Positions 28,057-37,159 of a DNA stretch of 64,000 nucleotides are shown here, one piece after another; positions within the stretch are counted from its first letter, which is position 1; every line of letters starts with the position of its first letter. The DNA is from Stieleria varia (GTDB taxonomy: Bacteria; Planctomycetota; Planctomycetia; Pirellulales; Pirellulaceae): positions 1,860,001 through 1,924,000 of the forward strand of contig NZ_CP151726.1 of assembly GCF_038443385.1 (NCBI RefSeq), read 5' to 3'. The notes beneath the pieces are model-generated. The model saw only the letters and a program-made list of their open reading frames with translations, was not told the DNA's origin and ran no database searches. A program made the position numbers and the translations under genes.

Positions 28057-28248
28057 TCATTCGGCAAACGGGTTGCTCTGCATTGAGCTGGATGACCCGC
28101 CTGAGCTAGAACGCCCTTTGGCATGATCCTGGCCGACATGCCACGACGACGAGGGTTCGCCTTTGATGGCTCTTTTGATTCTCTCAATCCGAAAAATGAT
28201 GCCGAACGCTACGAGTACGATGAGGATGGTGTTTCCAATCAACTTCAT
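28057..28248 (-). CDS. Small single-pass membrane protein, 63 aa
   Basis: The N-terminus is one hydrophobic helix (MKLIGNTILIVLVAFGIIF) followed by a basic stretch (RIERIKRAIKG) and a Ser/Gly-rich tail (SSSGGSSSSMQSNPFAE), the layout of a small inner-membrane protein with a cytoplasmic tail. There is no strong ribosome-binding site. It is short and without a recognised family, so its reality is moderately supported by composition only. Confidence 0.45.
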   Translation of the reverse strand: MKLIGNTILIVLVAFGIIFRIERIKRAIKGEPSSSWHVGQDHAKGRSSSGGSSSSMQSNPFAE

Positions 28249-28605
28249 GGTGCAACCTGCAGTAAAGTCCAGCGTCTAGGGCGATTGATGAAATCTGGCA
28301 CGTTCCAGCGAACTGGATGCTGAAATCTAGGTCAAATAACCGTGGGTTTCGCTCCTACCACCGAAAGTGTCTCTAATGAGCGAGTGTTCACAAAACCACG
28401 TTACGTGGATGGCTGTTTGACCTGCTGCCAACTTGGCTGAGGTCAGTAGTGGCTATTGATCGCGTTCCTTGCGTTGGACGCTCAAATAGTTCATGTGGAG
28501 GGCAGTTCCCCCACTCAGACATCGGATCTGCTGTGACTTAAACAGTTCCTCAATGGTGCAGATGACATGGCGTTGACTTGCGGCGATTTGGAAACAGGAT
28601 TTCGA
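28249..28605. other. Intergenic stretch, no gene seen
   Basis: This 357-bp AT-richer gap lies between two minus-strand genes. No ORF, hairpin or repeat worth naming was found; it may hold the promoter of the small membrane protein. Confidence 0.4.
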
Positions 28606-29223
28606 TCAAGCGTTTGCTTTGAGATTGACGACAGCTTTATCGCCGGCGGATTTCACAATCGACTCGATGGCCTCTAAGGTACCTTCCCCATCGGCGGAAT
28701 GCACACACACACTTTCTCCATCAGTGAACTTGATGTCGGCTTGCAGGAAGTCTCTACCTTTCTTTCTGACTTCACAAACACGAACCGATTCGATGAATTG
28801 AAAGGAACGCGAGACCTGCCGAATTCCCTTCATGAATTGAATCCAATGAGGATTTTGGATCGTGTAGCGGATCTCGTAGACCAGGTGCAAGCCACTTTCG
28901 TATACCGAGAGACGGGAACTTAAGTAGACGCTTCTGACACAACGTCGAACAAACCTCAGTACAAGGAATGCCACCACGAAGAAAACGATGCAGACGACGC
29001 CCATGCCGATCAGTCCGATCACAGGCCTGTCAGGTGCTTGCGCCATCCAAGCAATGCATACTTTCGCCAATAGCCACAGTGACAATGGCGCAAGAACGGT
29101 CAGGACGGATGTTACAACTGCGAGTAGTGGCAAGCTGAGCGTGGGCGTTCGAGCGTCGCAGCTTGTCTTGAGCTGTCCAAATTGAGGTCGATAAGGAGCC
29201 TCGTAGTATTCAAGGTGATTCAT
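28606..29223 (-). CDS. Membrane protein with two helices and a PH-like C-terminal part, 205 aa
   Basis: Two transmembrane helices (LLAVVTSVLTVLAPLSLWLLA and VIGLIGMGVVCIVFFVVAFLVLRF) are followed by basic residues (RFVRRCVRSVYL) and a ~100-residue beta-rich domain (SRLSVYESGLHLVYE, SVRVCEVRKKGRDFLQADIKF). This resembles bacterial PH-like domains. The next gene upstream (29230) has the same layout, so the two look like an operon of distant paralogues, 6 bases apart. Function unknown. Confidence 0.6.
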   Translation of the reverse strand: MNHLEYYEAPYRPQFGQLKTSCDARTPTLSLPLLAVVTSVLTVLAPLSLWLLAKVCIAWMAQAPDRPVIGLIGMGVVCIVFFVVAFLVLRFVRRCVRSVYLSSRLSVYESGLHLVYEIRYTIQNPHWIQFMKGIRQVSRSFQFIESVRVCEVRKKGRDFLQADIKFTDGESVCVHSADGEGTLEAIESIVKSAGDKAVVNLKANA

Positions 29224-29229
29224 TGCGAT

Positions 29230-29880
29230 CTACTTGTTATAGCCTTCTGGGTTTTCGACGATGTAGTGACAGCGTGTCATGAAAGCTTGAAATACACCTT
29301 CGACGTTTCCTTCGAAACTCGAAGCCCAGTTGACGGCTGACCGTTTGCCATATCGCGCATGAAGGAAAAGTTGAGGCTTAAGTCCATGGCCTCCGGAAAA
29401 ACTGCTCACGGTCACGCGGCTGAATTCTGACCAAGGAATTCTTTTCACAGAGTTTCTTTTGACCACCTCCAGCCCGTCCTCGTAAGCCGCCAACCCGAAA
29501 CGTCTTTGCAGCCCCCACAGCGTGACAAAGACCAACCCAATGACGACACCGAATCCCGCGATAGCTCCACCACACCAACTCATCCGATTCAAGAATTCGT
29601 CTCGCGTCAGGTTTTCAGGAACCGATCCAAGAAAACCTAATCCGACAAGCAGAAGGCCAAGGCAAATAAAGAGCAGAGGAATGAGCAATGTGGAAATTCC
29701 ACCCAGGTCAGACTTTGAAACGCAGCACGCCAACGGCGCATCATGATCCTGTTGCGAGTCAGTCGACGGTTCAGGGATCTCTTGATTGATGGAAACGAAA
29801 TTGACATCAGGGAAATCCTTCTGATCAGCGTTCAGAAACGCTGACGAGACCAGTGGAACATTTGACACGGCTTCATTCAT
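29230..29880 (-). CDS. Membrane protein with two helices and a PH-like C-terminal part, 216 aa
   Basis: A ~65-residue polar N-terminus precedes two transmembrane helices (ISTLLIPLLFICLGLLLVGL and GGAIAGFGVVIGLVFVTLWGL). A beta-rich domain follows: FGLAAYEDGLEVVKRN, IPWSEFSRVTVSS. 'YEDGLEV...I.W.E' is a pattern seen in PH-like membrane proteins. It is the first gene of a pair with 28606-29223. Role unknown. Confidence 0.6.
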   Translation of the reverse strand: MNEAVSNVPLVSSAFLNADQKDFPDVNFVSINQEIPEPSTDSQQDHDAPLACCVSKSDLGGISTLLIPLLFICLGLLLVGLGFLGSVPENLTRDEFLNRMSWCGGAIAGFGVVIGLVFVTLWGLQRRFGLAAYEDGLEVVKRNSVKRIPWSEFSRVTVSSFSGGHGLKPQLFLHARYGKRSAVNWASSFEGNVEGVFQAFMTRCHYIVENPEGYNK

Positions 29881-30313
29881 TATTTCGATTCACCTGCGTG
29901 GTTTGCTGAACGACCCTCAAAGAAGTTCGGTGAAGGATAGCTCTCTGCTATGCAGTGCTCTCCCCAGCATCTTGAGCCGGCCCAAAAAATCTCGAGATTC
30001 GAAATCGTCAAGATCGGCAAGACACGAGCGACGCCCAAACGCACCCGAACTCACAGCCACACTGCTGGATCGGTTTTTCTGCGAGTTTTGCGGATGAGAC
30101 GTTTTGTGTTGAATGATCCGTTGAGGCCACACCGAGTGGGATACGTGCTCATTTCCGAACAGTAAGAAGTTCCATGGGATGTTGGTCACTGCCGGACGAG
30201 ATCCATGGATCGAGAATGTGCAGTTCAAGGAGAATGAGCTGACCGTGGCCTGCTGACCGTTATTTTGAACGACGGCCACTCGCCGCCGAATCGACGGTTC
30301 ATAACAGTCATTC
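29881..30313. other. Intergenic stretch, no convincing gene
   Basis: A 120-codon open frame on the minus strand (29917-30279) exists, but its Ser/His/Arg-rich composition and lack of a ribosome-binding site argue against coding. No repeat or RNA was recognised. Confidence 0.35.
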
Positions 30314-31156
30314 TCAATGGTTTCGTCCGTGACTCTTGAGGCTGCGAATCGGTGAAGTGGCGTTTTGCAACCAACCGCGGTTGTCCGTGGGGACGCACGG
30401 AGGTGGGCTGGAGCATTGGCAATCGTCGATGATTGGGTCGTTGACCTGTCGTGGTGGAATCACCCGAGCAGGCGGAGTGGCTTCGATCGCTGGTGCGGGC
30501 AGTGACCCTGCTTCACTCGCCGTCGTGAACTGATTGTTGCTCACGTTTCCGGCTCGAAAGGGGTTCGCATTTGCGAACGTCGTCGACATCTTTAGCAATG
30601 CTTCTTTGATCTCCGCGACAGTGGGAAATGTGTTTCCGAATCCCGGCAGTGCCAGTAGGGAGCACATGATGGCGACAACGCACACGCGGATGAGGGTTTG
30701 CATGAAGACACCATGGAAGCCCCGTTCGAATGTGGGGTTGTCGATCGAAGAACGATTCTTCCATCGAAAAAAGAGACCAAACACATCGAAGGAAATTCTA
30801 AATCTTCTTTTTCGTTCTTCTTTCTCCGGATCGCGACAAATGATCAGTCGAAGGCGTGCTTGGCCACCTGAGATGACTTGAGCGGGAGTCGCTGCAGTGA
30901 CCGGAATTCGATGTCCGTCTACTCGGAGTTTGATTCTCGACTGTCGATTTATCTTCCTCGCAGATTTTTGCGGCAAGCGGATCATGAATCCCGTCTGTGA
31001 CGCTTGACGAATGAGAACGGGAATGCAATGCCGTCCAAACTCAAGCTTTGCTCGGATTTCGTTGCGTGGACGGGAACGATGGGCACGTATTGTTCGCACG
31101 GGTATGACCCTTGGGTGTGTCGGTGTACGAAGTGATGGAAGTTCCGATTGCTTCAT
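30314..31156 (-). CDS. Membrane protein with a possible PilZ-like N-terminal domain, ~280 aa
   Basis: The frame is open from 31246, but the ATG at 31156 (MKQSELPSL) is a likelier start because the preceding residues are of low quality. Residues ~15-110 hold a beta-rich, Arg-rich region (RPRNEIRAKLEFG, VLIRQASQTGFMI, RLRLIICRD) that recalls PilZ, although the usual DxSxxG Asp is absent. A hydrophobic helix (LIRVCVVAIMCSLLALPGFG) lies near residue 170. The C-terminal ~90 residues are Pro/Ala-rich with CQCSSPPPC. The topology is odd for PilZ proteins, and two fused genes are possible. Confidence 0.45.
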   Translation of the reverse strand: MKQSELPSLRTPTHPRVIPVRTIRAHRSRPRNEIRAKLEFGRHCIPVLIRQASQTGFMIRLPQKSARKINRQSRIKLRVDGHRIPVTAATPAQVISGGQARLRLIICRDPEKEERKRRFRISFDVFGLFFRWKNRSSIDNPTFERGFHGVFMQTLIRVCVVAIMCSLLALPGFGNTFPTVAEIKEALLKMSTTFANANPFRAGNVSNNQFTTASEAGSLPAPAIEATPPARVIPPRQVNDPIIDDCQCSSPPPCVPTDNRGWLQNATSPIRSLKSHGRNH

Positions 31157-31246
31157 GCCCTTATTTTTTGCGCTCACCGACCTGTCACGATCCTCCATTT
31201 CGAGGGCGTGCAACGACAGCAACGCCGCGTCGCTTGAATGCAGCAC

Positions 31247-31659
31247 ACAGTCAACTCACCGTGGCAAGCTTCACGGAGCCCGACAGAGGGGGCGCAGTAA
31301 GTGAGTACCGCCCATCGGGATGGCGTTCACTACTCATCAATAGGCCAGCCCTAACCAAATGACGGTAAACCGTCAGTTCATTGGCAAAATATCAGGAAGC
31401 CTACTTGCCGTTTTTTTCCGGACAGATGTCGTCATTGGAACAACCGGTCGAACCGGACGACGAAGAGTTGAAGCATGTACACTTGAGGCGTTTGGAGATC
31501 CGCACACTGCGATTTCGAGATGAAGTCGTCGATGAGATTGGCGGCGGGAGGACACGGGCGTCATCCATTGAGATAGGAATTCTCACGCATCTTCTCGCCA
31601 AGTCGATGTGACCTCTCGTCGGAACCAGTCCGGCTTGGGCGTGCGTACGGCGATGAACC
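31247..31659. other. Intergenic stretch, weak ORFs only
   Basis: A minus-strand frame ends at 31401 with a Cys/Ser-rich tail (CTCFNSSSSGSTGCSND) that could belong to a very short gene starting near 31569. There is no ribosome-binding site and no known family. A plus-strand 76-codon ORF overlaps it. I make no gene call. Confidence 0.3.
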
Positions 31660-33174
31660 TCAACTGACAAACACGTCTGCCCAGGGGCCTGTGATGGCGA
31701 AGGTAATGCCTGGGGTTTGAATGTTGACAAACATCCAGTTGCCGTCAGGGCTGAAGGTTGCCCCGGCCCATTCTTTGGTTCGGAAATCGCCTTGGAAACC
31801 GTTCTTCTCTCCCTGCAGACGCACGTTGTTTTCCGCAAACAATCCCAACTTGCCATCGGGTGAAAGCGAAAAAATACGTTGCGGGTACTCGTTCGCGCCG
31901 TAGTCATTGTCTTCGCACAGCATCAATCCGCCTTGAGGGCTGACGCACAGGTTGTCGGGCATGTTCAACGTCGGCTTGTTGGGTGATTCGAACAGCAGTT
32001 TCAGCTTTTGTTGTTTCGGATCAAACTGCCAGATCTGCCCGGCCTCAGCCGCACCACCGCTGGTGGCATCAAAGTAAACGAGTCCGTTGCCGAACCAGCA
32101 TCCTTCCAAGCGAGAGAACATCGAACCACCGGCCCGCTGACCTTGTTTGAAAACACCCAATTCGTCACCGATCGTGAACCGAGATGTCGCTTCGATCTGC
32201 TTGCCTGCTTTCCGAGCCACCTCTTGTTTTCTCAATTCCGTTTCCCATTGCCGAGGCGTCGGGACCACCGAAGTGCCTTTGGTGTGCGCCAACGACGGAT
32301 CATCGATGCGATGCCAGCGGACATCGAACTCGGCCCCGTTTGGGAATCCGCCACGCAAGTCGGGTTGGCCGACGACCTCGGCCATCTCCAGCGTGCCTCC
32401 GGCGGCGAGTTTGCCGGGGACGTTGGGCGTAAAACGATAGAACCCCGATGTCGCTCGGTCCTCTGTTTCGTAGACGATGCCCGTTTCATGGTCGATGGCG
32501 ATCGCTTCATGCACAAAGCGTCCCATGTCCCTGATCGGTTGTGGAGTTGTCGCCATCGCTTGTCCATCAACGTTCACTTCGAAAACCCAGCCGTGAGTTT
32601 TCTGGAATTCTCGAATCACGCCTGATTTGTAGTAGTCGCGGTCGTTTGGCCCCATCACGGTTTCCTCCGCAGTCAACCATGTCCCCCAAGGCGTCACACC
32701 GCCGGCACAATTGCGGCTGGTTCCCGACATGGCCACTCGACTGCTCAGCCATTGCCCTAGTTTGGTGTCAAAGGTCAGTGTCGTACAACCGCCGCCGGCC
32801 ATCGGGTCGTAGGCGTGTCCCAGCGGATGCGGTATGGCTTGGCAGTCTTCGCTGATTTCATGGTTTCGACAAAGGGTCAGAACGTCACCGTCAACCCGGA
32901 TCACGCCCATGCCATCGTGAGCCTCTGGTGTCGGGACGCCGTCAACCATTGGATCGCCGGTCCATCCAAAGCTTCGATAGCGAAATCCAGGAGGCAATCT
33001 CAGCAGCGGCAATCCGGTTGTGTCGTCAATCGTTTCGGACAAGTCACTACGATGGCTCGCGGACTCGCCGAGTGCGAATCGAGACCCGAGCGAACCGAAT
33101 GCTCCGGCGACGGCGAAACCTGCGGCGGCGGAGAAATTGTCAGAAAGAAATTTTCGGCGAGATTGTGCGGGCAT
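31660..33174 (-). CDS. PhoX-like phosphatase/DUF839 beta-propeller protein, 504 aa
   Basis: The start is set at the ATG 33174, with GGAGGG four bases upstream; the frame is open 39 codons further. The N-terminus is a Tat-type signal (QSRRKFLSDNFSAAAGFAVAGA), so a folded, cofactor-bearing protein is exported. The body follows the PhoX/DUF839 pattern: LPPGFRYRSFGWTG, DGMGVIRVDGDVLTLCRNHE, GGCTTLTFDTK, GTSRNCAGGVTPWGTWLTAEE, EAIAIDHETGIVYETED, and DNLCVSPQGGLMLCEDN. PhoX enzymes are Ca/Fe alkaline phosphatases; the AGG-T-WL-AEE stretch is a family hallmark. It is divergent from the ABC operon. Confidence 0.85.
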   Translation of the reverse strand: MPAQSRRKFLSDNFSAAAGFAVAGAFGSLGSRFALGESASHRSDLSETIDDTTGLPLLRLPPGFRYRSFGWTGDPMVDGVPTPEAHDGMGVIRVDGDVLTLCRNHEISEDCQAIPHPLGHAYDPMAGGGCTTLTFDTKLGQWLSSRVAMSGTSRNCAGGVTPWGTWLTAEETVMGPNDRDYYKSGVIREFQKTHGWVFEVNVDGQAMATTPQPIRDMGRFVHEAIAIDHETGIVYETEDRATSGFYRFTPNVPGKLAAGGTLEMAEVVGQPDLRGGFPNGAEFDVRWHRIDDPSLAHTKGTSVVPTPRQWETELRKQEVARKAGKQIEATSRFTIGDELGVFKQGQRAGGSMFSRLEGCWFGNGLVYFDATSGGAAEAGQIWQFDPKQQKLKLLFESPNKPTLNMPDNLCVSPQGGLMLCEDNDYGANEYPQRIFSLSPDGKLGLFAENNVRLQGEKNGFQGDFRTKEWAGATFSPDGNWMFVNIQTPGITFAITGPWADVFVS

Positions 33175-33178
33175 TGTC

Positions 33179-33185
33179 GCCCTCC
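33179..33185 (-). promoter_or_regulatory. Ribosome-binding site that decides the PhoX-like start
   Basis: On the minus strand GGAGGGC is followed by four bases and ATG at 33174. It selects this start over the upstream in-frame one and places the Tat motif near the N-terminus, as expected. Confidence 0.6.
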
Positions 33186-33415
33186 GGTGGATGAACGATA
33201 GAATCTCGCGGTAGCTTAATGATCCGTTGCCAATGTCAAGAGTGACCCGGCAAGACGTGCGTCCCAGAAAGTCTGCGATTGATAATTTCATAGCCGCTTT
33301 CGGGGCATGAACCTCAGATGAAGATCTGGTTAAACTACTGTTCGCGTGAATTGCGCCCGCTCGCCTCGTTTTCGGAGTCTCATTTTTGCCGCAAGATCAC
33401 ACGCAACACAGCCTC

Positions 33416-36082
33416 ATGGTTGAGGGTTTGCCATCCCCCAAAGCTACCCCTCAAGCACTTGCGATTTACCTCGGCGCTGTTTTGCTGTGGAGCGTTCTCG
33501 CGGCGTTGGGTCACACGCAATCGGCAACAGAACCCCCTGGAAACGTAGAAGTCTCTGCTGCTGCGTCAGGCGATGTCTCGCAAGATGCGACTTCACAGGC
33601 CGATGCGCCGCGGGGCGTCTCGATGGCCGTCAGCCCGGGCGGGTTGCAACGGCATGTTGCTGGACGTTGGTCGACGCTAATGGTGTCCGGAGCCAACCGG
33701 ACCACGGAAGATGCGGAGGACACGATTGTGGTCTCGGTGGGCGACGAGATTGGGCTGCAATATGCCCGGCGAATGTGGATCCCGGCCGGTGCACGCAGAC
33801 AGTCATGGTTGCCCATTGAAATCCCCGCTGACATTCCCGCTGATCAGCTTCAGGTCGACGCCAAATCGATGCGATTGACTCAGGCGGCGGACGGCGAGCA
33901 GTTTCAATCCAACTTCGTGGGTGAACCCATTTCTCGACGTTCGTTGCTGATCGATCACGATCAATCCACAGCGGCCATCATCCTGGATCGGGAAATGCCC
34001 GATCAGCCGGCCCACTCGGTGACTGAGTTTCAACGCAGTTTGGTCTACGCGGCGCGCCAGCGTCTGAGACTCTCACAGCAGGATCTGTTGCTGCCTGAAT
34101 TTGCATCCGACTGGATGCCGCCCACGCCCAAATCGCTCGATGCGATCGACCAATTGGTGATCGGATCCGATCGGCTTTTTTCAGACTCAGGCTTCGTCGC
34201 CCAGCTGGCTCGTTGGGTGCGCGGCGGAGGCCGTCTGTGGATCATGCTGGACCGTATCGATCCTGATGCGGTGCATCAATTGCTTGGCGACGACCATTGT
34301 TTCACGACAGTGGATTCCGTCGAGCTGAACAGGTTCCGTGTGGAAACGGTGGACTTGATGGATTCAAAATCACTGCAAAAGGCGGAGCCATGGGAGTCAG
34401 AAAGGCCAGCCCAAATGCTGCGAATTCTTGCTCATACCGACGACGTCAGTGCGCGCGTGGACGGATGGCCGGCCGCATTCTGGATTCCATTCGGCGATGG
34501 CGAAGTCTTGATGACGACATTGGATGCCTCCGGATGGTTTGTCGACGGTGACCCCGAAGGCGGCATCACGACCGCGATGCACACCGTGGCGCTTCGGTTC
34601 TTTGATCGACGCGTTGAACCACAGAGTCATCTGGCAGCAGTGACCCCGATGGTGGACAAGCAGATCGGATACACGATTCCAGCCCGATCGATGATCGCAA
34701 CCATTCTTGGGCTTCACTCGGTCGCCCTATTGTTCGTTGGCGTCTGGCTGCTGCGTACTCGCCGGTTGCAACTGTTGGCTGCCGTGGTGCCGACGATCGC
34801 ATTGGTGGCGACGGTTTCACTGCTGGTGATCGGATATCGGAAATCAAGATCGATTCCGCCGACAATCGCGAGTGGTCAGATTGCGATCGTTTCCACGGAT
34901 GGCAGCAGCAGACGTACCGAAACGGTTTCCGCTATTTACCGAGGCGATCGTCAACCGCTTTCGATCGTTTCGCCACCGAAATCGACCACTGAGTTGTTGA
35001 CGGATTCATCCGACAGCCAAACCAAACGAATCCTCTGGGACGATGCCTGGCAAGAGACTTGGCAGTTCGTTACCCAGCGCCCGGGCGTCGTGCAACATGC
35101 CAGGACCATTTCGGTCTCGCATCATGCTCAACCGTGGATCGCCGATGGGACCTTTGATGAAAACGGCTTCACGGCAACCATCCATGGCGTCGGTAACTTT
35201 GCAGATCCCGTGGTGGTCGCACCGTCGACACCCACTCTGTCGTTGACAGGATCGACCGACAGCTCGAATCAAGTCCGCGGCTCGATCGATGATGTCCTAC
35301 CACCAGGACGGTTCATCAAAGACAGCTTGATGTCACAATCGCAACAGCAGCGTCAGCAGTTCTTGCAACAGACGCAAACGACAGACACCAGTCAAATGCT
35401 GACACAGGACGCTTCGCGGCGACGACAAGCTGTCTTGGCCTGGACCGATATGACCGACTCGCCCGTTTCATTCAGCGGCGACTATGCACTGAAAGGATGG
35501 TCGTTGGTGTCGATCCCCATTCACTTGCGTCGCCCCGCACCTGATCGCACCTTTCAGATCCCCGCGACCTTTGTGCGATTGGATACGCTGGCCGGTACGG
35601 AGGGAGCATCACTGGTCTTCGATCCTCGAACCGGAAAATGGCTCGCCGAATTGACGGGAGCCAAGCGAGTGGCATTGCGTTGCGTCCTGCCGGATGAAAT
35701 CCTGCCGTGCCGGATCACCAAGGTTTCGGTCGCGATCAAGATCAGTGCGCCCTCACGAACGCTGTCCGTCGAGCACGCGTCGGGGGAAGAAACCGTTGTG
35801 ATCTATGAAAAAGCAAACCCCACGGGGCTTCAAGTATTCGAATTTGATGACACATCGGTGTTAGACCAAGCCGCTGCCGGGGAGTTGAACCTGTCTGTAT
35901 CCGTCTCCGCAACTGATTCCGAAATCGCAGCTGGCCAAATCGCAGCTGGCCAAATCACGAGAACGCCTGCGACAACCGATGAATTGAGCTCTCGCTCCCC
36001 CATCAACCCCGCCGCCTCCGCCAGTCAAAGCACGTGGAGTATTCAGTACATGCACGTGAGTGTCCACGCTACGAGTGAATGA
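33416..36082 (+). CDS. Large membrane protein of an ABC export operon, ~888 aa
   Basis: A TTG at 33386 is also possible, but the ATG at 33416 is preferred. One N-terminal helix (LAIYLGAVLLWSVLAAL) is followed by ~370 extracytoplasmic residues containing a GATase-like Rossmann region (LDAIDQLVIGSDRLFSD, LARWVRGGGRLWIML). A helix pair lies near 415-480 (MIATILGLHSVALLFVGVWLL, AVVPTIALVATVSLLVIGY), and the remaining ~400 residues are beta-rich. This layout is common next to ABC-2 exporters and gliding-type ABC systems. The stop is three bases before the ATPase start. A 15-base in-frame tandem repeat near 35928-35957 codes for IAAGQ twice. Confidence 0.75.
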   Translation: MVEGLPSPKATPQALAIYLGAVLLWSVLAALGHTQSATEPPGNVEVSAAASGDVSQDATSQADAPRGVSMAVSPGGLQRHVAGRWSTLMVSGANRTTEDAEDTIVVSVGDEIGLQYARRMWIPAGARRQSWLPIEIPADIPADQLQVDAKSMRLTQAADGEQFQSNFVGEPISRRSLLIDHDQSTAAIILDREMPDQPAHSVTEFQRSLVYAARQRLRLSQQDLLLPEFASDWMPPTPKSLDAIDQLVIGSDRLFSDSGFVAQLARWVRGGGRLWIMLDRIDPDAVHQLLGDDHCFTTVDSVELNRFRVETVDLMDSKSLQKAEPWESERPAQMLRILAHTDDVSARVDGWPAAFWIPFGDGEVLMTTLDASGWFVDGDPEGGITTAMHTVALRFFDRRVEPQSHLAAVTPMVDKQIGYTIPARSMIATILGLHSVALLFVGVWLLRTRRLQLLAAVVPTIALVATVSLLVIGYRKSRSIPPTIASGQIAIVSTDGSSRRTETVSAIYRGDRQPLSIVSPPKSTTELLTDSSDSQTKRILWDDAWQETWQFVTQRPGVVQHARTISVSHHAQPWIADGTFDENGFTATIHGVGNFADPVVVAPSTPTLSLTGSTDSSNQVRGSIDDVLPPGRFIKDSLMSQSQQQRQQFLQQTQTTDTSQMLTQDASRRRQAVLAWTDMTDSPVSFSGDYALKGWSLVSIPIHLRRPAPDRTFQIPATFVRLDTLAGTEGASLVFDPRTGKWLAELTGAKRVALRCVLPDEILPCRITKVSVAIKISAPSRTLSVEHASGEETVVIYEKANPTGLQVFEFDDTSVLDQAAAGELNLSVSVSATDSEIAAGQIAAGQITRTPATTDELSSRSPINPAASASQSTWSIQYMHVSVHATSE

Positions 36083-36085
36083 ACC

Positions 36086-37159
36086 ATGAACCAAATCCAA
36101 TCTGCCAACAGAGATGTCGAGCCGGTGGTCGTCATCAAAGACTTGACCAAGCGATACGGCGAGTTCACCGCGCTCGACTCATTGACGATGCACGTCGGTC
36201 GTGGACAGATCCTGGGTTTCATCGGACCCAATGGTGCCGGCAAGACGACGACCATCAAGATTCTGGTCGGATTGCTCAAGGCAACAAGCGGTCAAGCGTC
36301 CATCGCAGGCGCGGACTGTTTGCGTGATTCCCGCAAGATCAAACGAATGGTCGGGTACATGCCGGATGACTTTGGCAAGTACAACAACATGCGTGTCGCC
36401 GAGTACCTGGACTTCTTTGGCGCAGCCTATTCGATCGGTCGACGAGAACGCAACATTCGAATTGATGAAGTGCTGGAGATTGCCGGGGCGACTCACATGA
36501 AGGATTTGTTCGTCGACGCATTGAGCCGAGGAATGCAGCAGCGGGTCGCAATCGCACGTACTTTGATGCATGATCCTCAAGTCCTGATCTTGGATGAACC
36601 GGCCAACGGGTTGGATCCTCAAGCACGGATTGACATGCGAGTGATGCTGCTGAGGCTCGCTGAGATGCAAAAGACGTTGATCGTGACCAGTCATATCTTG
36701 CCCGAGTTGGCCAGGATCTGCGACACCGTCGCGATGATCACCAAAGGCAAACTGCGTGCATTCGGCACCGTCGACGAGATCATGCGAGACATTCAACAAC
36801 GACGGACTTTCGAAATCTTGCTGCCCGACGATGTGTCGATCGAATCGGTCGGCCAACGCGTTCGGACTTGGTTGGACTCTCATGCCCGAGACACGCAAGC
36901 CGACGATGTGCAGAACGCGACCGCGGAAACGATGGTGCGTTTCAAGACAAGCCTGAGTGATCAGGAGATCGGCGGGCTGCTGACACACTTGATCCAACAA
37001 GGAGACACCGTGTTACAGTTCCGTGAGGTCATGGCCGACCTGGAAGACGCTTTCTTGTCAGTTGCGGGCGATGCGTCTGAGGCAGGTTCCGATGTAGAGC
37101 GATCAACATCAGATACAAACGAGACGGTCGGGAGTGGATCGGTGGGAGAAACCTCGTGA
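36086..37159 (+). CDS. ABC transporter ATP-binding protein, 357 aa
   Basis: Walker A GPNGAGKTT (~residues 48-56), Q-loop region, signature LSRGMQQRVAIARTL, Walker B VLILDEPANGLDP, and the switch His in TSHILPE. The C-terminal ~110 residues are an extension typical of ABC-2 exporter ATPases such as those for antibiotics or surface polymers. It overlaps the permease gene by a GTGA at 37156-37159, so the two subunits are coupled. Substrate is unknown. Confidence 0.95.
   Translation: MNQIQSANRDVEPVVVIKDLTKRYGEFTALDSLTMHVGRGQILGFIGPNGAGKTTTIKILVGLLKATSGQASIAGADCLRDSRKIKRMVGYMPDDFGKYNNMRVAEYLDFFGAAYSIGRRERNIRIDEVLEIAGATHMKDLFVDALSRGMQQRVAIARTLMHDPQVLILDEPANGLDPQARIDMRVMLLRLAEMQKTLIVTSHILPELARICDTVAMITKGKLRAFGTVDEIMRDIQQRRTFEILLPDDVSIESVGQRVRTWLDSHARDTQADDVQNATAETMVRFKTSLSDQEIGGLLTHLIQQGDTVLQFREVMADLEDAFLSVAGDASEAGSDVERSTSDTNETVGSGSVGETS

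Noticed and set aside
36179-37000. 273-codon open frame antisense to the ABC ATPase
   Set aside because: All ATPase motifs are on the plus strand; the antisense text has no domain.
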